Shown here piece by piece: positions 39,912 to 49,178 of a stretch of DNA of 50,883 bases. Made by a program: the position numbers and the translations under genes. The stretch's first letter is position 1; each line of letters starts with the position of its first letter. The notes beneath the pieces were generated by a model that saw only the letters and a list, made by a program, of their open reading frames with translations, ran no database searches and was not told the DNA's origin. The stretch is taken from positions 1 through 50,883 of the forward strand of contig URNG01000006.1 of assembly GCA_900549295.1 (NCBI GenBank), in the 5' to 3' direction. Source of the DNA: an uncultured Rhodocyclaceae bacterium. Lineage in GTDB: Bacteria; Pseudomonadota; Gammaproteobacteria; Burkholderiales; Rhodocyclaceae.

Positions 39912-42017
39912 ATGGAGCCAGTAATAACTGCGGTGGCTGTGCTGGTCGTACTCAGCCTTGGCATGATCGCGCTGTTCGCCAGGTTCTATCACAAGGTCGA
40001 ACAGGGGTTCGCGATGATCGTCAATACCCTGCGCGCCGAACCGGAGGTCACCTTCACTGGCCGCATGGTCTATCCGATCATTCACAAAGCCGAACTGATG
40101 GACATTTCCTTGAAGACCATCAAGATCGACCGCTCGGGCAGCGAAGGCCTGATTTGTCAGGACAACATCCGTGCCGACATCGAGGTCAAATTCTTCGTCC
40201 GCGTCAATAAAACGGCTGAAGACGTCCTCAAAGTAGCCCAGGGGATCGGCTGTGAACGCGCGTCCAGTCCTGAAATCCTCGAAGAGCTTTTTTCCGCGAA
40301 GTTTTCGGAAGCTTTGAAAACCGTAGGCAAATCAATGGATTTCATTGAACTCTACCAGGCTCGCGACCGCTTCCGTGACGAGATCGTCCGCCAGATCGGT
40401 GATGATCTTTCCGGCTACATCCTCGAAGATGCTGCGATCGACTATCTGGAGCAGACACCCCTGCGCGAGCTCGACGCACACAACATCCTCGATGCTCAGG
40501 GGATCAAGAAAATCACCGAGTTGACCGCCGTCGAGCGCGTGCGCACGAATGAATTGCGCCGCAACGAAGAAATGCAGATCAAGAAAAAGGACGTCGAAAC
40601 CCAGGAAGCCCTGCTCGAACTCGAACGTCAGCAAGCCGATGCCCAATCGCGCCAGCAACGCGAAGTGGCTTCGGTACGTGCCCGCGAAGAAGCCGAAACG
40701 TCGAAGATTCAGGCCGAAGAGCGCACCAAGGCCGAACTGGCCCGCTTGCTGGCCGAGCAGGCCATTGCCGTACAGCAGGAAAACGCCCTGCGCGAGAAGG
40801 AAGTGGCGGAAAACAACCGTAAGCGCGCAGTGGCTGTCGAAGAGGAAAAAGTGACCCGCGCCCGGGAACTGGAAATCGTCGACCGCGAAAAAGAGGTGGC
40901 GCTGCAACGCATCGACAAAGACCGCGCCGTCGAGGTGCAGAAAAAAGCCATCGCCGACGTCATCCGCGAACGGGTCATCGTCGAGCGCACCGTCGCCGAG
41001 CAGGAAGAAGCCATCAAGGAAGTCCGTATCGTGGCCGAGGCTGACCGTACCAAGAAATCGACGGTCATCCTGGCCGAGGGGCAAGCCGAGGAAAAACTCG
41101 TGCTCGAGGTCAAGGCCGCAGAAGCGCAGGAGCGCAAGGCGCGGCATAAGGCAAGCGAGGAACAGACCCTGGCAGAAGCCCGCCTGAAAGTCGCGGAGAA
41201 AGCGGCCGAAGCCAAGAAGCGCGAAGCGGAAGGCGTCGAGGCGCTGGCAGCCGCCACTGGCCTGGCCCAGGCCAAGGTCATGATGGCCACTGCCGATGCC
41301 GAAGAAAAACAAGGTCTGGTCGCAGCCAAGGTCAAAATGGCGGATGCCGAGGCCGTCACCAAATTCGGTCTGGCCGAGGCCGACGCACTGCGCGCCAAAC
41401 TGGAAGCCGAAGCGCAGGGCAAGGAAAAACTTGGCCTGGCCGAGGTCACGGTGCGCACTGCCGATGCCGAAGCCATTGCCAAAACCGGCCAGGCGGAGGC
41501 GGAGGTCGTCGAAGCCCGCTTCCAGGCTGAAGCCAAGGGTTTGCGCGAAAAATTCGAGGCCATGCAGGCGATGAGCCCGGCTGCCCGCGAGCACGAAGAA
41601 TTCCGCATGCGTCTGGACAACGCGCAAATCGCCACGTTGAAGGCAATCGATGCCCAAACCTCCATCGCGCGCGAGCAAGCGGAAGTGCTCGGCACCGCGC
41701 TGACCAATGCGAAGATCGACATCGTCGGCGGCGAGGGCGATTATTTCGACCGCTTCGTCAATGCGCTATCCATCGGCAAAGGCATCGACGCGACCATTGG
41801 CAAGAGCAGCACGCTGCAGGTCGCACTCAAGGATCACCTCAACGGCGAGCGCGACATGGTCGGTGACATCCGGGAGATCGTCGGCGCACTCGGCGGCTCG
41901 GCTGGTGAATTGCAAAACCTCTCGGTCGCCGCCCTGCTGACCAAGGTCATGCGCGATGGCAGCGCTGAACAGCAGGACGCCCTGCGCACGCTGCTGAGCG
42001 GCATCGCCAAACCGTGA
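39912..42017 (+). CDS. yqiK: Flotillin family protein YqiK
   Basis: The 701-residue flotillin is longer than YqiK of E. coli (about 550). An N-terminal membrane anchor (about 3-24) precedes an SPFH domain (about 28-215, YHKVEQGFAMIVNTL, LICQDNIRADIEVKFFVRVN). A very long Ala/Glu/Lys coiled coil then runs from 215 to about 560, with repeated AEA and KAEA tracts; the last 130 residues form a flotillin-type C-terminus. Flotillins assemble large rings or cages that scaffold membrane domains. AAGGAG precedes ATG 39912, and yqiJ is upstream, as in E. coli. Confidence 0.93.
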   Translation: MEPVITAVAVLVVLSLGMIALFARFYHKVEQGFAMIVNTLRAEPEVTFTGRMVYPIIHKAELMDISLKTIKIDRSGSEGLICQDNIRADIEVKFFVRVNKTAEDVLKVAQGIGCERASSPEILEELFSAKFSEALKTVGKSMDFIELYQARDRFRDEIVRQIGDDLSGYILEDAAIDYLEQTPLRELDAHNILDAQGIKKITELTAVERVRTNELRRNEEMQIKKKDVETQEALLELERQQADAQSRQQREVASVRAREEAETSKIQAEERTKAELARLLAEQAIAVQQENALREKEVAENNRKRAVAVEEEKVTRARELEIVDREKEVALQRIDKDRAVEVQKKAIADVIRERVIVERTVAEQEEAIKEVRIVAEADRTKKSTVILAEGQAEEKLVLEVKAAEAQERKARHKASEEQTLAEARLKVAEKAAEAKKREAEGVEALAAATGLAQAKVMMATADAEEKQGLVAAKVKMADAEAVTKFGLAEADALRAKLEAEAQGKEKLGLAEVTVRTADAEAIAKTGQAEAEVVEARFQAEAKGLREKFEAMQAMSPAAREHEEFRMRLDNAQIATLKAIDAQTSIAREQAEVLGTALTNAKIDIVGGEGDYFDRFVNALSIGKGIDATIGKSSTLQVALKDHLNGERDMVGDIREIVGALGGSAGELQNLSVAALLTKVMRDGSAEQQDALRTLLSGIAKP

Positions 42018-42030
42018 GCGAGCGGGCGCG

Positions 42031-42588
42031 ATGCGGCAAAAATCGCTGACTTGCCGCTGTGGCGGCAGGTTACTGGGCAGGGCGCTGGCCGAGGGCTTGC
42101 CCGCCCGGGTCTGTACCGCATGCGGCGGTGCCTTGCTGGCGCTCGACAAGTACCGTAGCTGGCGGCAGCCTGTTGCTCCGCAGTATTTAGCGACAGCAAA
42201 GCAAAGTGGAAACATGCCGCCTGTCGCCGACGACGCAGCCAAGGCGCGCGCCTGTCCGGCCTGCGCCGGGTTGATGACGCGTTATCGGGTCAGCGCCGGG
42301 CACGCTCTCAGGCTTGACCGTTGCAGCCGTTGCCAACTTGCCTGGTTCGATGACGGCGAGTGGGCGGCGCTGGTTGCCGCCGGACTCGAAAATCACCTGG
42401 ACGGCATCCTGACCGATGGCTGGCAGCGCCGTATCCAGCTCGATGAATCGCGCCAGCGGCGGGAGGCCAATTTACGTCAGCGCCTGGGCAACGAGGTGGT
42501 CGACGAATTACGCCGCATCCAGTCCTGGCTACGGCAGCAGCCCAACAGCCAGGAATTGCTCGCCTTGCTCGGCAGTGAATCCCTTTGA
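42031..42588 (+). CDS. Double zinc-ribbon protein
   Basis: The 185-residue protein has two zinc ribbons. The first has Cys8, Cys10, Cys28 and Cys31 (CRC ... CTAC). The second has Cys75, Cys78, Cys98 and Cys101 (CPAC ... CSRCQLAWFDDGEW) and matches the TFIIB-type zinc-finger family. A charged helical C-terminus (about 135-185) follows. It lies 13 bases after the flotillin gene and 10 before the ATPase gene. It may be an adaptor that connects other operon products, or may bind nucleic acid. No function is known. Confidence 0.72.
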   Translation: MRQKSLTCRCGGRLLGRALAEGLPARVCTACGGALLALDKYRSWRQPVAPQYLATAKQSGNMPPVADDAAKARACPACAGLMTRYRVSAGHALRLDRCSRCQLAWFDDGEWAALVAAGLENHLDGILTDGWQRRIQLDESRQRREANLRQRLGNEVVDELRRIQSWLRQQPNSQELLALLGSESL

Positions 42589-42598
42589 AAATTATGCG

Positions 42599-45500
42599 AT
42601 GACCCCCATGAATCCGCCTGCACCCGATCCAGCACCTGCCGAGCAACCCGACCTCATGGTCGGCGACAGTGGTAGTTATGAGTTACTGAAAAAACGTCTC
42701 GCCGCGCACGGCGATGCGCTACTGCACCGAACTCAGGCACTCAATGCGGCGCGCATCGCTGAATTTGGCCGCAACGAGCAATCGCTGATCCTGCGGACTC
42801 GCGCCCGCACCGAAAACAATTGCGTTGCCCGCGACATCGTCCGCATCGGTAACCGCCTGCTTTTCGGCTACAACGTGTTCATCGGGCTGCGCAAGGAAAC
42901 AGCCGTCAGCGACGTTTTCGCCCTCTACCGTCTGGCCGAATCGAACGATGGTGACGAACTCGAAAGCTTGCCACTGGCCGACAGCTTCTTGGAAGACCAG
43001 CGCTTCGTCTCTGATTTCCGTGAACTGCATGCCTATTACAAACAGGCAACACTGACCCAGTTACGTGTCACCCAGGACAAACTGCTGGCCGCCTTCCAGA
43101 TCGGCCAGCAGTTGCACGACATGCGCGTTTTCCGCTGGAGCCTGGGAAGCGACGGCGGACTGCGCTACATCGACAATCGCGGTGAGCGTGACATGGCCCT
43201 GCCGCCGTCCCATGACTTCGAATGGACGGCAACCGGGCGCGAGGATCAGGTCGGCGGCCGCCACCCGCACATCAACATTCTCGACACGATTTTCGTCGAA
43301 ACCATCGGCGGCGATCTCACCGTAAAGATCGAGAACAATACCGAAAGCGGCCTTGGCATCTACAGCGAACCCGTCGACGACAAGAACCAGTCCCTCGATG
43401 ACGCCGAAGTTGCTTATGCCCGGATCGGCCTGCTGATTCTGCTTCGGATCAAGCCTTATCGCGAGCAGACGGTACGCTATCTGGTCTACAACACGCGCAC
43501 GCAAAATGTCGTCCGCATCGACGCCATCGGCATTTCCTGCATCCAGTTGCCGGAAGATCACGGCATCATCTTCCCCGGCGGCTATTACCTGCAATCGGGT
43601 GAACACAAGCGTTTCGATCTGCCGGAGGCCATGCGCGACAACCTGCGCTTCAAGCGTGTCCTGCGCTCGCCGAACGGTGAAGATGTGCTCTACGTCTTCT
43701 ACCAGCCGGGTCTCGGTCATTACGCGCTATTTACTTACAACCTGATCGACAAGACCCTGGGGGCGCCGATACTTGGCAATGGCTACGCCCGTTTCCCGGA
43801 CGGTCGCATCCTGGTTTTCCAGACGGACAGCGGTGAGCCGACCCGAGTGCACCCGATGCAACTGTGGCAGACGCCCTTCGTCAGCGACGAGCACGCCAGC
43901 CAGCACACATCCGGGCAGGGGTTCTTCGGTCGCATTGGCAATGCCGATCTGGTCCGTGGTATCTCCGAACTGAACGCGATCGCCCGCGCCGTGCGCGAGC
44001 AGGTGCCGACACGTACGGCCTATGAAGATCTGATCCGCCAATGCAGCCGTGCCCAGGACGCCTATTTCTGGCTTGCGGCGGCAGAGACCGGCGGCCTTGG
44101 CGACGAACTGCGGGCGATTGCCGAGGGTGCCCGCCTGACACTGGCCGAATTCGAGAAGGTCGATGGCATCCGCCGCGAAACGGCGCAGGCGCTGGCCGTT
44201 GCCGCGAACGAACAGCGCGAGCTGCTGAGCCGGATCGCTGGCATGCTGTGGCGCAATTCCGACGAATTCGTCAGCGCGCTCAAACTGCTGCACGAACGTC
44301 GCGGTCACCTGCAGACCCTGAAAGAATTGCGCTATGCCGATCTGTCGCAGATCGAAGCAATGGATCAAACGCTGGCCGAAGAAAAAACCCGGGTCGGCCA
44401 GCGTGCCCTGCAATTCCTGGCAACACCCGACGCTTTCTCCGGCCAGCGTCAATCACTCGACGGCCTGTCCACCCGCATACCGCATGCGGCGACGACCCAG
44501 GCGCTCGACCGCCTGCTCAACGAGCTCGACACCCTCACCGGCGGCCTCGACCTGCTGAACGAACAGCTGGACAGCCTGCCGGACAGCGACGCGGTTCTGC
44601 GCACCGACATTCTCGATCGTATTTCTGCGCTCTATGCCGAAACCAACCGGCTGCGTGCCGAAGCACGCAAGCACCGTCGCAGCCTGGGCAGCGCCGAAGC
44701 TGCGGCGGAATTCGGCGCCCAGTTCAAACTGTTCGGCCAAACCGTCGAAAGCGCGCTGGAATTCGCCGACACCCCGGAAAAATGTGACGAGGCGCTCACG
44801 CGCCTGCTCGCTCGCCTGGAGGAGCTGGAAGGGCGCTTCGCCGAGCAGGAAAACTTCGTTGCCGATATCGCCTTGCAACGTGAAACCGTCTATGAAGCGC
44901 TGTCGGCACGCCGGCAAAGCCTGCTCGACGCCCGCCAGCGCCGGATCCGCTCGCTCAACGAGGCAGGCATCCGCATTCTCGACGGCATTCCCCGGCGCGT
45001 GGCCCAGTTCCGGGAGATCGCCGAAGTTCACGGCTATTTCGCCGCCGATCCGCTGATCGGAAAATTGCAGAAACTGGTCGAAGATTTGCGCACGCTGGGC
45101 GATGGCGTCGCTGCCGATGACCTCGATACACGCATCAAGACCGCTCGCGATCAGGCGCTGCGCAGCGTCCGTGACCGCCAGGAACTGGTCGGTGACGGTG
45201 GCAACACCTTACGCTTCGGTCGCCATATCTTTACCGTAAGCCAGCAGGCGCTCGATCTCACGCTGTTGCCAAAAGATCAGGGCCTGGCCTGGCATCTGAC
45301 CGGTACGGATTACCATGCGGCACTGAATGACGACCGTCTCGAACCCTACCGTTTTCTCTGGGATCAGCCGCTGATTTCCGAGACGTCCGCACTGGCCCGC
45401 GCCGAATACCTGGCCGGCGGCCTGCTGCATGGCGCGCTTCACGGGCAAGCGGACATCTCGTGGCCGGATCTGCAACAGGCGGCGCGCAGTGAGGCACCCG

Positions 45501-47881
45501 AATTGGCAGCCGTGACCCGCCGGTACGCAGCAACGCGCTACCGTGAAGGCTACCAAAAAGGCATTCATGACGACGACGCATCCCACCTGCTCCGCGCCTT
45601 GATCCACATGCAGGACGAAGCCGGGCTGCTGGCCTGGAGCCCACGGCAGCGGGCACTGGCAATGCTGTATTGGCAGCATGGTTGCTTCGTTCCCGAACGC
45701 GATGCCCTGTTGCGTCAGGCGCGCAGCGCCCTGTGCCTGCAACGGCACTTTGCCGCCAACGGCGCCCTGGATCGGCTCGAGGCCGAAACGACGCAATCCT
45801 TGCTGCGCTTCGCCCGTGAGTTTGCGCCGGAACAGGGGCAAACAGGAACATTTGCTGCCGATGCGGAACAATTGCCCGTCTTATGCGCTCAGTCCGCCAG
45901 CTACCTGATTCGCCAGCTAGCCTCCGAACGTGGCGAAACCCACTGGGCGATTGCCGGTGCCGCCGACGATCTCGCCGACGCATTGTTGAAGGAACTGGAA
46001 CGCGCACAGCAGCTTGCCGACTGGCAACACGACCTCGATAGCGCCGAACCTGCGGAGCGCTGGCAACTTGCCCATGCCTGGGTGGCGGCCTTCGCGGCCG
46101 CACAGGCGCCCGAGGCTGCGGACTGGATCGACGATGCGGCCAGCCGGCTGGCCGTCGCCCTCCCGCGCCAGCGGATAAACGCCAGCCTCACCGTCAGCAT
46201 CGAGGGACTGCGCAGCGAACATCCGCGCATCGTCGATGGTCGGCTGACGCTGAATCTCAACGACTTCTGGCAGCGCTTCCACGATCACCGGAGCCGGATC
46301 GTGCCGGCTTTCGAACAATTTCACCAACTCCGGCACGAATTGCTCGGTGCTGAAAAAAACCGGCTCGGGATCGCTCAATTCCAGGCCAGGCCCTTGTCCA
46401 CCTTCGTGCGCAACCGCCTGATCGACGAGGTCTACTTACCGCTGATCGGTGACAACCTGGCCAAGCAGCTCGGCACGGTGGGCGCAAACAACCGGACCGA
46501 CCGCATGGGACTGCTGCTGCTGATTTCGCCGCCCGGCTACGGCAAGACGACGCTGATGGAATACATCGCCGACCGCCTCGGCCTCGTCTTCGTTCGCATC
46601 AATTGCCCGGTGCTCGGCCATGACATCACCTCGCTCGACCCCGCTGCCGCTACCCATGGTGCCGCCCGCCAGGAACTGGAAAAACTCAACCTCGGTCTGG
46701 CCATGGGCAGCAACGTGATGCTCTACCTCGACGACATCCAGCACACCAGCCCGGAGTTCCTGCAGAAATTCATCGCCCTGGCCGATGGCACACGGCGCAT
46801 CGAAGGCGTCTGGCAAGGCGAGGCACGCACCTACGACATGCGCGGCAAGCGCTTCGCCGTGGTCATGGCCGGCAATCCCTACACCGAATCCGGCGAAGTC
46901 TTCAGGATTCCCGACATGCTGGCCAACCGGGCCGACATCTACAACCTCGGCGATGTGCTCGCCGGCCGCGAAGCCTTGTTCGCGCTCTCCTACATCGAGA
47001 ACAGCCTGACGGCCAACCCGGCGCTGCTACCGCTCGCCTCACGCGATCCAAAGGATGTCCAGTTGCTGGTGCGTCTGGCCGAAGGCGAAGAAATCCCGGG
47101 CAGCACCTTCAGTCATCCCTACAGCGCCCTCGAACAGGAAGAACTGGTCGCCCTGATGCGGCGCCTGTTTCGCATCCGCGACCTGCTGCTCAAGGTCAAC
47201 CTGGCCTACATCGAATCCGCTGCGCAGAAAGACGCCTATCGTACCGAGCCGCCATTCAAGCTGCAGGGCAGCTACCGCAACATGACCAAGCTCGCCGGCA
47301 AGGTGACCGCCATCATGCACGACGAAGAAATCGACGCCCTGCTGCGCGACCACTACCGTGGCGAAGCGCAGACGCTGACCACGGGTGCCGAGGAAAACCT
47401 GCTCAAGCTGGCCGAACTGCTCGGCAGGCCGAGCACCGACGAGCAGGCGCGGTGGGCCTCGATCAAGGAAGCCTTCGTCCGCCAGCGCAAGCTGGGCGGG
47501 GACGACAGCGACCCCGGCACGCGCATCGCCGCCTCGCTGCTCGACGTTGCTCGCGCCGTCGACGGCCTGAAGCCCGACGGCGCACTCGCCGAACGCCTGG
47601 GCGACGGCCTCGACCGCATCGAGGCCGGATTGCGCGCGGTCAAACCCAGCGTCCACGTCGAAGCCGGGGATCTATCGCAATTTGCCGGCGTCGTCGGCGA
47701 AATGGTCAAAACCTACGAAAAGGTGCTGTTGCCGCTGGTCACCGCGACCTACCACAAGATCCGCCTCGACCACTCGATGTGGGATGAAATGAAACGGGTC
47801 AGCAGCTATCTCGACAAGCTAGAAAAATCGACGGATCTCGGAACTCCACCGGAAAAACCAAAGAGCAGGAACAGGCCATGA
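42599..47881 (+). CDS. Giant DUF3686/AAA+ ATPase
   Basis: From ATG 42599 (or 42608) the protein has 1760 residues. The N-terminal part, roughly the first 450 residues, is the beta-rich DUF3686 region (LFGYNVFIGLRKET, YLVYNTRTQNVVRIDAIG). A long helical and coiled-coil region follows (about 460-830), and a helical middle to about 1200. The AAA+ module has Walker A SPPGYGKTT with Lys1316, Walker B LYLDDIQ (Asp1378/Asp1379), sensor-1 Asn1426 (VMAGNPYTESGEVF) and an Arg-finger candidate in MLANRADIY. Databases often label such proteins DNA repair ATPase, but no DNA-binding motif is seen. Coupling to PspA and flotillin suggests remodelling of a membrane-bound assembly. Confidence 0.87.
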   Translation: MTPMNPPAPDPAPAEQPDLMVGDSGSYELLKKRLAAHGDALLHRTQALNAARIAEFGRNEQSLILRTRARTENNCVARDIVRIGNRLLFGYNVFIGLRKETAVSDVFALYRLAESNDGDELESLPLADSFLEDQRFVSDFRELHAYYKQATLTQLRVTQDKLLAAFQIGQQLHDMRVFRWSLGSDGGLRYIDNRGERDMALPPSHDFEWTATGREDQVGGRHPHINILDTIFVETIGGDLTVKIENNTESGLGIYSEPVDDKNQSLDDAEVAYARIGLLILLRIKPYREQTVRYLVYNTRTQNVVRIDAIGISCIQLPEDHGIIFPGGYYLQSGEHKRFDLPEAMRDNLRFKRVLRSPNGEDVLYVFYQPGLGHYALFTYNLIDKTLGAPILGNGYARFPDGRILVFQTDSGEPTRVHPMQLWQTPFVSDEHASQHTSGQGFFGRIGNADLVRGISELNAIARAVREQVPTRTAYEDLIRQCSRAQDAYFWLAAAETGGLGDELRAIAEGARLTLAEFEKVDGIRRETAQALAVAANEQRELLSRIAGMLWRNSDEFVSALKLLHERRGHLQTLKELRYADLSQIEAMDQTLAEEKTRVGQRALQFLATPDAFSGQRQSLDGLSTRIPHAATTQALDRLLNELDTLTGGLDLLNEQLDSLPDSDAVLRTDILDRISALYAETNRLRAEARKHRRSLGSAEAAAEFGAQFKLFGQTVESALEFADTPEKCDEALTRLLARLEELEGRFAEQENFVADIALQRETVYEALSARRQSLLDARQRRIRSLNEAGIRILDGIPRRVAQFREIAEVHGYFAADPLIGKLQKLVEDLRTLGDGVAADDLDTRIKTARDQALRSVRDRQELVGDGGNTLRFGRHIFTVSQQALDLTLLPKDQGLAWHLTGTDYHAALNDDRLEPYRFLWDQPLISETSALARAEYLAGGLLHGALHGQADISWPDLQQAARSEAPELAAVTRRYAATRYREGYQKGIHDDDASHLLRALIHMQDEAGLLAWSPRQRALAMLYWQHGCFVPERDALLRQARSALCLQRHFAANGALDRLEAETTQSLLRFAREFAPEQGQTGTFAADAEQLPVLCAQSASYLIRQLASERGETHWAIAGAADDLADALLKELERAQQLADWQHDLDSAEPAERWQLAHAWVAAFAAAQAPEAADWIDDAASRLAVALPRQRINASLTVSIEGLRSEHPRIVDGRLTLNLNDFWQRFHDHRSRIVPAFEQFHQLRHELLGAEKNRLGIAQFQARPLSTFVRNRLIDEVYLPLIGDNLAKQLGTVGANNRTDRMGLLLLISPPGYGKTTLMEYIADRLGLVFVRINCPVLGHDITSLDPAAATHGAARQELEKLNLGLAMGSNVMLYLDDIQHTSPEFLQKFIALADGTRRIEGVWQGEARTYDMRGKRFAVVMAGNPYTESGEVFRIPDMLANRADIYNLGDVLAGREALFALSYIENSLTANPALLPLASRDPKDVQLLVRLAEGEEIPGSTFSHPYSALEQEELVALMRRLFRIRDLLLKVNLAYIESAAQKDAYRTEPPFKLQGSYRNMTKLAGKVTAIMHDEEIDALLRDHYRGEAQTLTTGAEENLLKLAELLGRPSTDEQARWASIKEAFVRQRKLGGDDSDPGTRIAASLLDVARAVDGLKPDGALAERLGDGLDRIEAGLRAVKPSVHVEAGDLSQFAGVVGEMVKTYEKVLLPLVTATYHKIRLDHSMWDEMKRVSSYLDKLEKSTDLGTPPEKPKSRNRP

Positions 47882-47964
47882 ACGGCATCGGAGATGAGTC
47901 ACTGTTTCCATTCGGCATGTCGCAATCTTCGATCGTGAGGGTTTACCCCACGTCCGCTGAATAA
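47878..47964 (+). CDS. Possible 28-residue micro-ORF at the operon end
   Basis: ATG 47878 overlaps the ATPase stop as ATGA, the junction style used elsewhere in this operon. It opens a 28-codon frame (MNGIGDESLFPFGMSQSS onward) ending at TAA 47962-47964. It could be a real small protein, a remnant of a truncated seventh partner, or chance. No domain is visible. Confidence 0.25.
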   Translation: MNGIGDESLFPFGMSQSSIVRVYPTSAE

Positions 47965-48041
47965 GCAAATCAAAAATCAATCGTTCCGCGCTGAAAGAGC
48001 GTTTCCTAGACTTGCGCCACCTCAACGAAACGGAGCGCAAC

Positions 48042-49043
48042 ATGCAACGCAAATCTCTTCTGGCCGGCCTGTTCGCCGCCAGTGTGCTGGTTTTTTCCCC
48101 GGCGCAGGCGCAAACGACGCTGCTCAACGTATCTTATGACCCGACGCGGGAGCTGTATCAGGAGTTCAATCCGGCTTTTGCCAAGCACTGGAAGGAAAAA
48201 ACCGGCCAGGACGTGACCGTCAAGCAGTCGCACGGCGGTTCCGGCAAACAGGCGCGTTCGGTGATCGACGGCGTCGATGCCGACGTGGTGACGCTGGCGC
48301 TGGCTGGCGACATCGACGCCATCGCCGACAAGGCCAGGCTGCTGCCGGCCGATTGGCAGAAGCGCCTGCCGCTGGCGTCGACGCCTTATACCTCGACCAT
48401 CGTTTTTCTGGTGCGCAAGGGTAATCCGAAGGGTATCAAGGATTGGGACGATCTGGTCAAGCCGGGCGTGGCGGTGATTACGCCGAACCCGAAGACTTCC
48501 GGCGGCGCGCAGTGGAATTATCTGGCGGCCTGGGAATTCGCCAAGCGCAAATACGGTGGCGATGCCAAGGCGAAGGAATTCGTCGCCAATCTGTACAAAA
48601 ACGTGCCGGTGCTGGATTCCGGCGCGCGCGGCTCGACCATCACCTTCGTCGAGCGCGGCATCGGCGACGTTTTCCTGTCGTGGGAAAACGAAGCCTTTCT
48701 GGCGATCAAGGAACTCGGCCCGGACAAGTTCGACATCGTGGTGCCGTCGCTGTCGATTCTGGCGCAGCCGCCGGTCGCCATCGTGGACAAGAACGTCGAC
48801 AGGAAAGGCACCCGCCAGATCGCCCAGGCCTATCTGGAATACCTGTACAGCGAAGCCGGCCAGGAAATCGCCGCCCGCAACTACTACCGCCCGACGCTGG
48901 ACAAAGTGGCGAAGAAGTACGCCAGGCAGTTCCCGGCGGTGACTTTGTTCACCATCGACGAAGCCTTCGGCGGCTGGACGAAGGCCAAGGACGTCCATTT
49001 CAAGGACGGCGCGATCTTCGACCAGATATTCACGCGCAAGTAG
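48042..49043 (+). CDS. sbp: Sulfate ABC transporter substrate-binding protein (copy 1)
   Basis: From ATG 48042 (CGGAG upstream) the protein has 333 residues, with a signal peptide ending near 23 (PAQAQ). The mature start TTLLNVSYDPTRELYQ, then KQSHGGSGKQARSVIDG and NPKTSGGAQWNYLAAW, are highly conserved in periplasmic sulfate- and thiosulfate-binding proteins (Sbp/CysP). It presents sulfate to the CysTWA permease. A related second copy follows after 135 bases. The intergenic region upstream (47965-48041) is AT-rich, as is usual for CysB-controlled promoters, but no site was firmly placed. Confidence 0.93.
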   Translation: MQRKSLLAGLFAASVLVFSPAQAQTTLLNVSYDPTRELYQEFNPAFAKHWKEKTGQDVTVKQSHGGSGKQARSVIDGVDADVVTLALAGDIDAIADKARLLPADWQKRLPLASTPYTSTIVFLVRKGNPKGIKDWDDLVKPGVAVITPNPKTSGGAQWNYLAAWEFAKRKYGGDAKAKEFVANLYKNVPVLDSGARGSTITFVERGIGDVFLSWENEAFLAIKELGPDKFDIVVPSLSILAQPPVAIVDKNVDRKGTRQIAQAYLEYLYSEAGQEIAARNYYRPTLDKVAKKYARQFPAVTLFTIDEAFGGWTKAKDVHFKDGAIFDQIFTRK

Positions 49044-49061
49044 GCGGCCTGAAAGCGGGAA

Positions 49062-49131
49062 AACGGGGCGCGAGCCTCGTTTATCTCCAAAAGAAATAAA
49101 CAACGATCTTTTTATTCTTTTTTGTAGCATA
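49062..49131 (+). promoter_or_regulatory. Hairpin and AT-rich promoter region between the two sbp genes
   Basis: AACGGGGC (49062-49069) and GCCTCGTT (49074-49081) form a hairpin with one mismatch, a weak terminator of copy 1. An AT-rich stretch with T-runs (49085-49125) and a -10-like TAGCAT (49126-49131) then precede copy 2. Such AT-rich boxes are typical of CysB activation. This means that copy 2 may have its own promoter. Confidence 0.4.
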
Positions 49132-49178
49132 AGCGCCCCCTACACTTCGCCCATCCCAATTGCCCACCGGAGATTTCC

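Noticed and set aside
39912..42017. Repetitive coding sequence in yqiK considered as a DNA repeat
   Set aside because: The repetition is at the protein level (Ala/Glu/Lys coiled coil) and not an exact DNA repeat.
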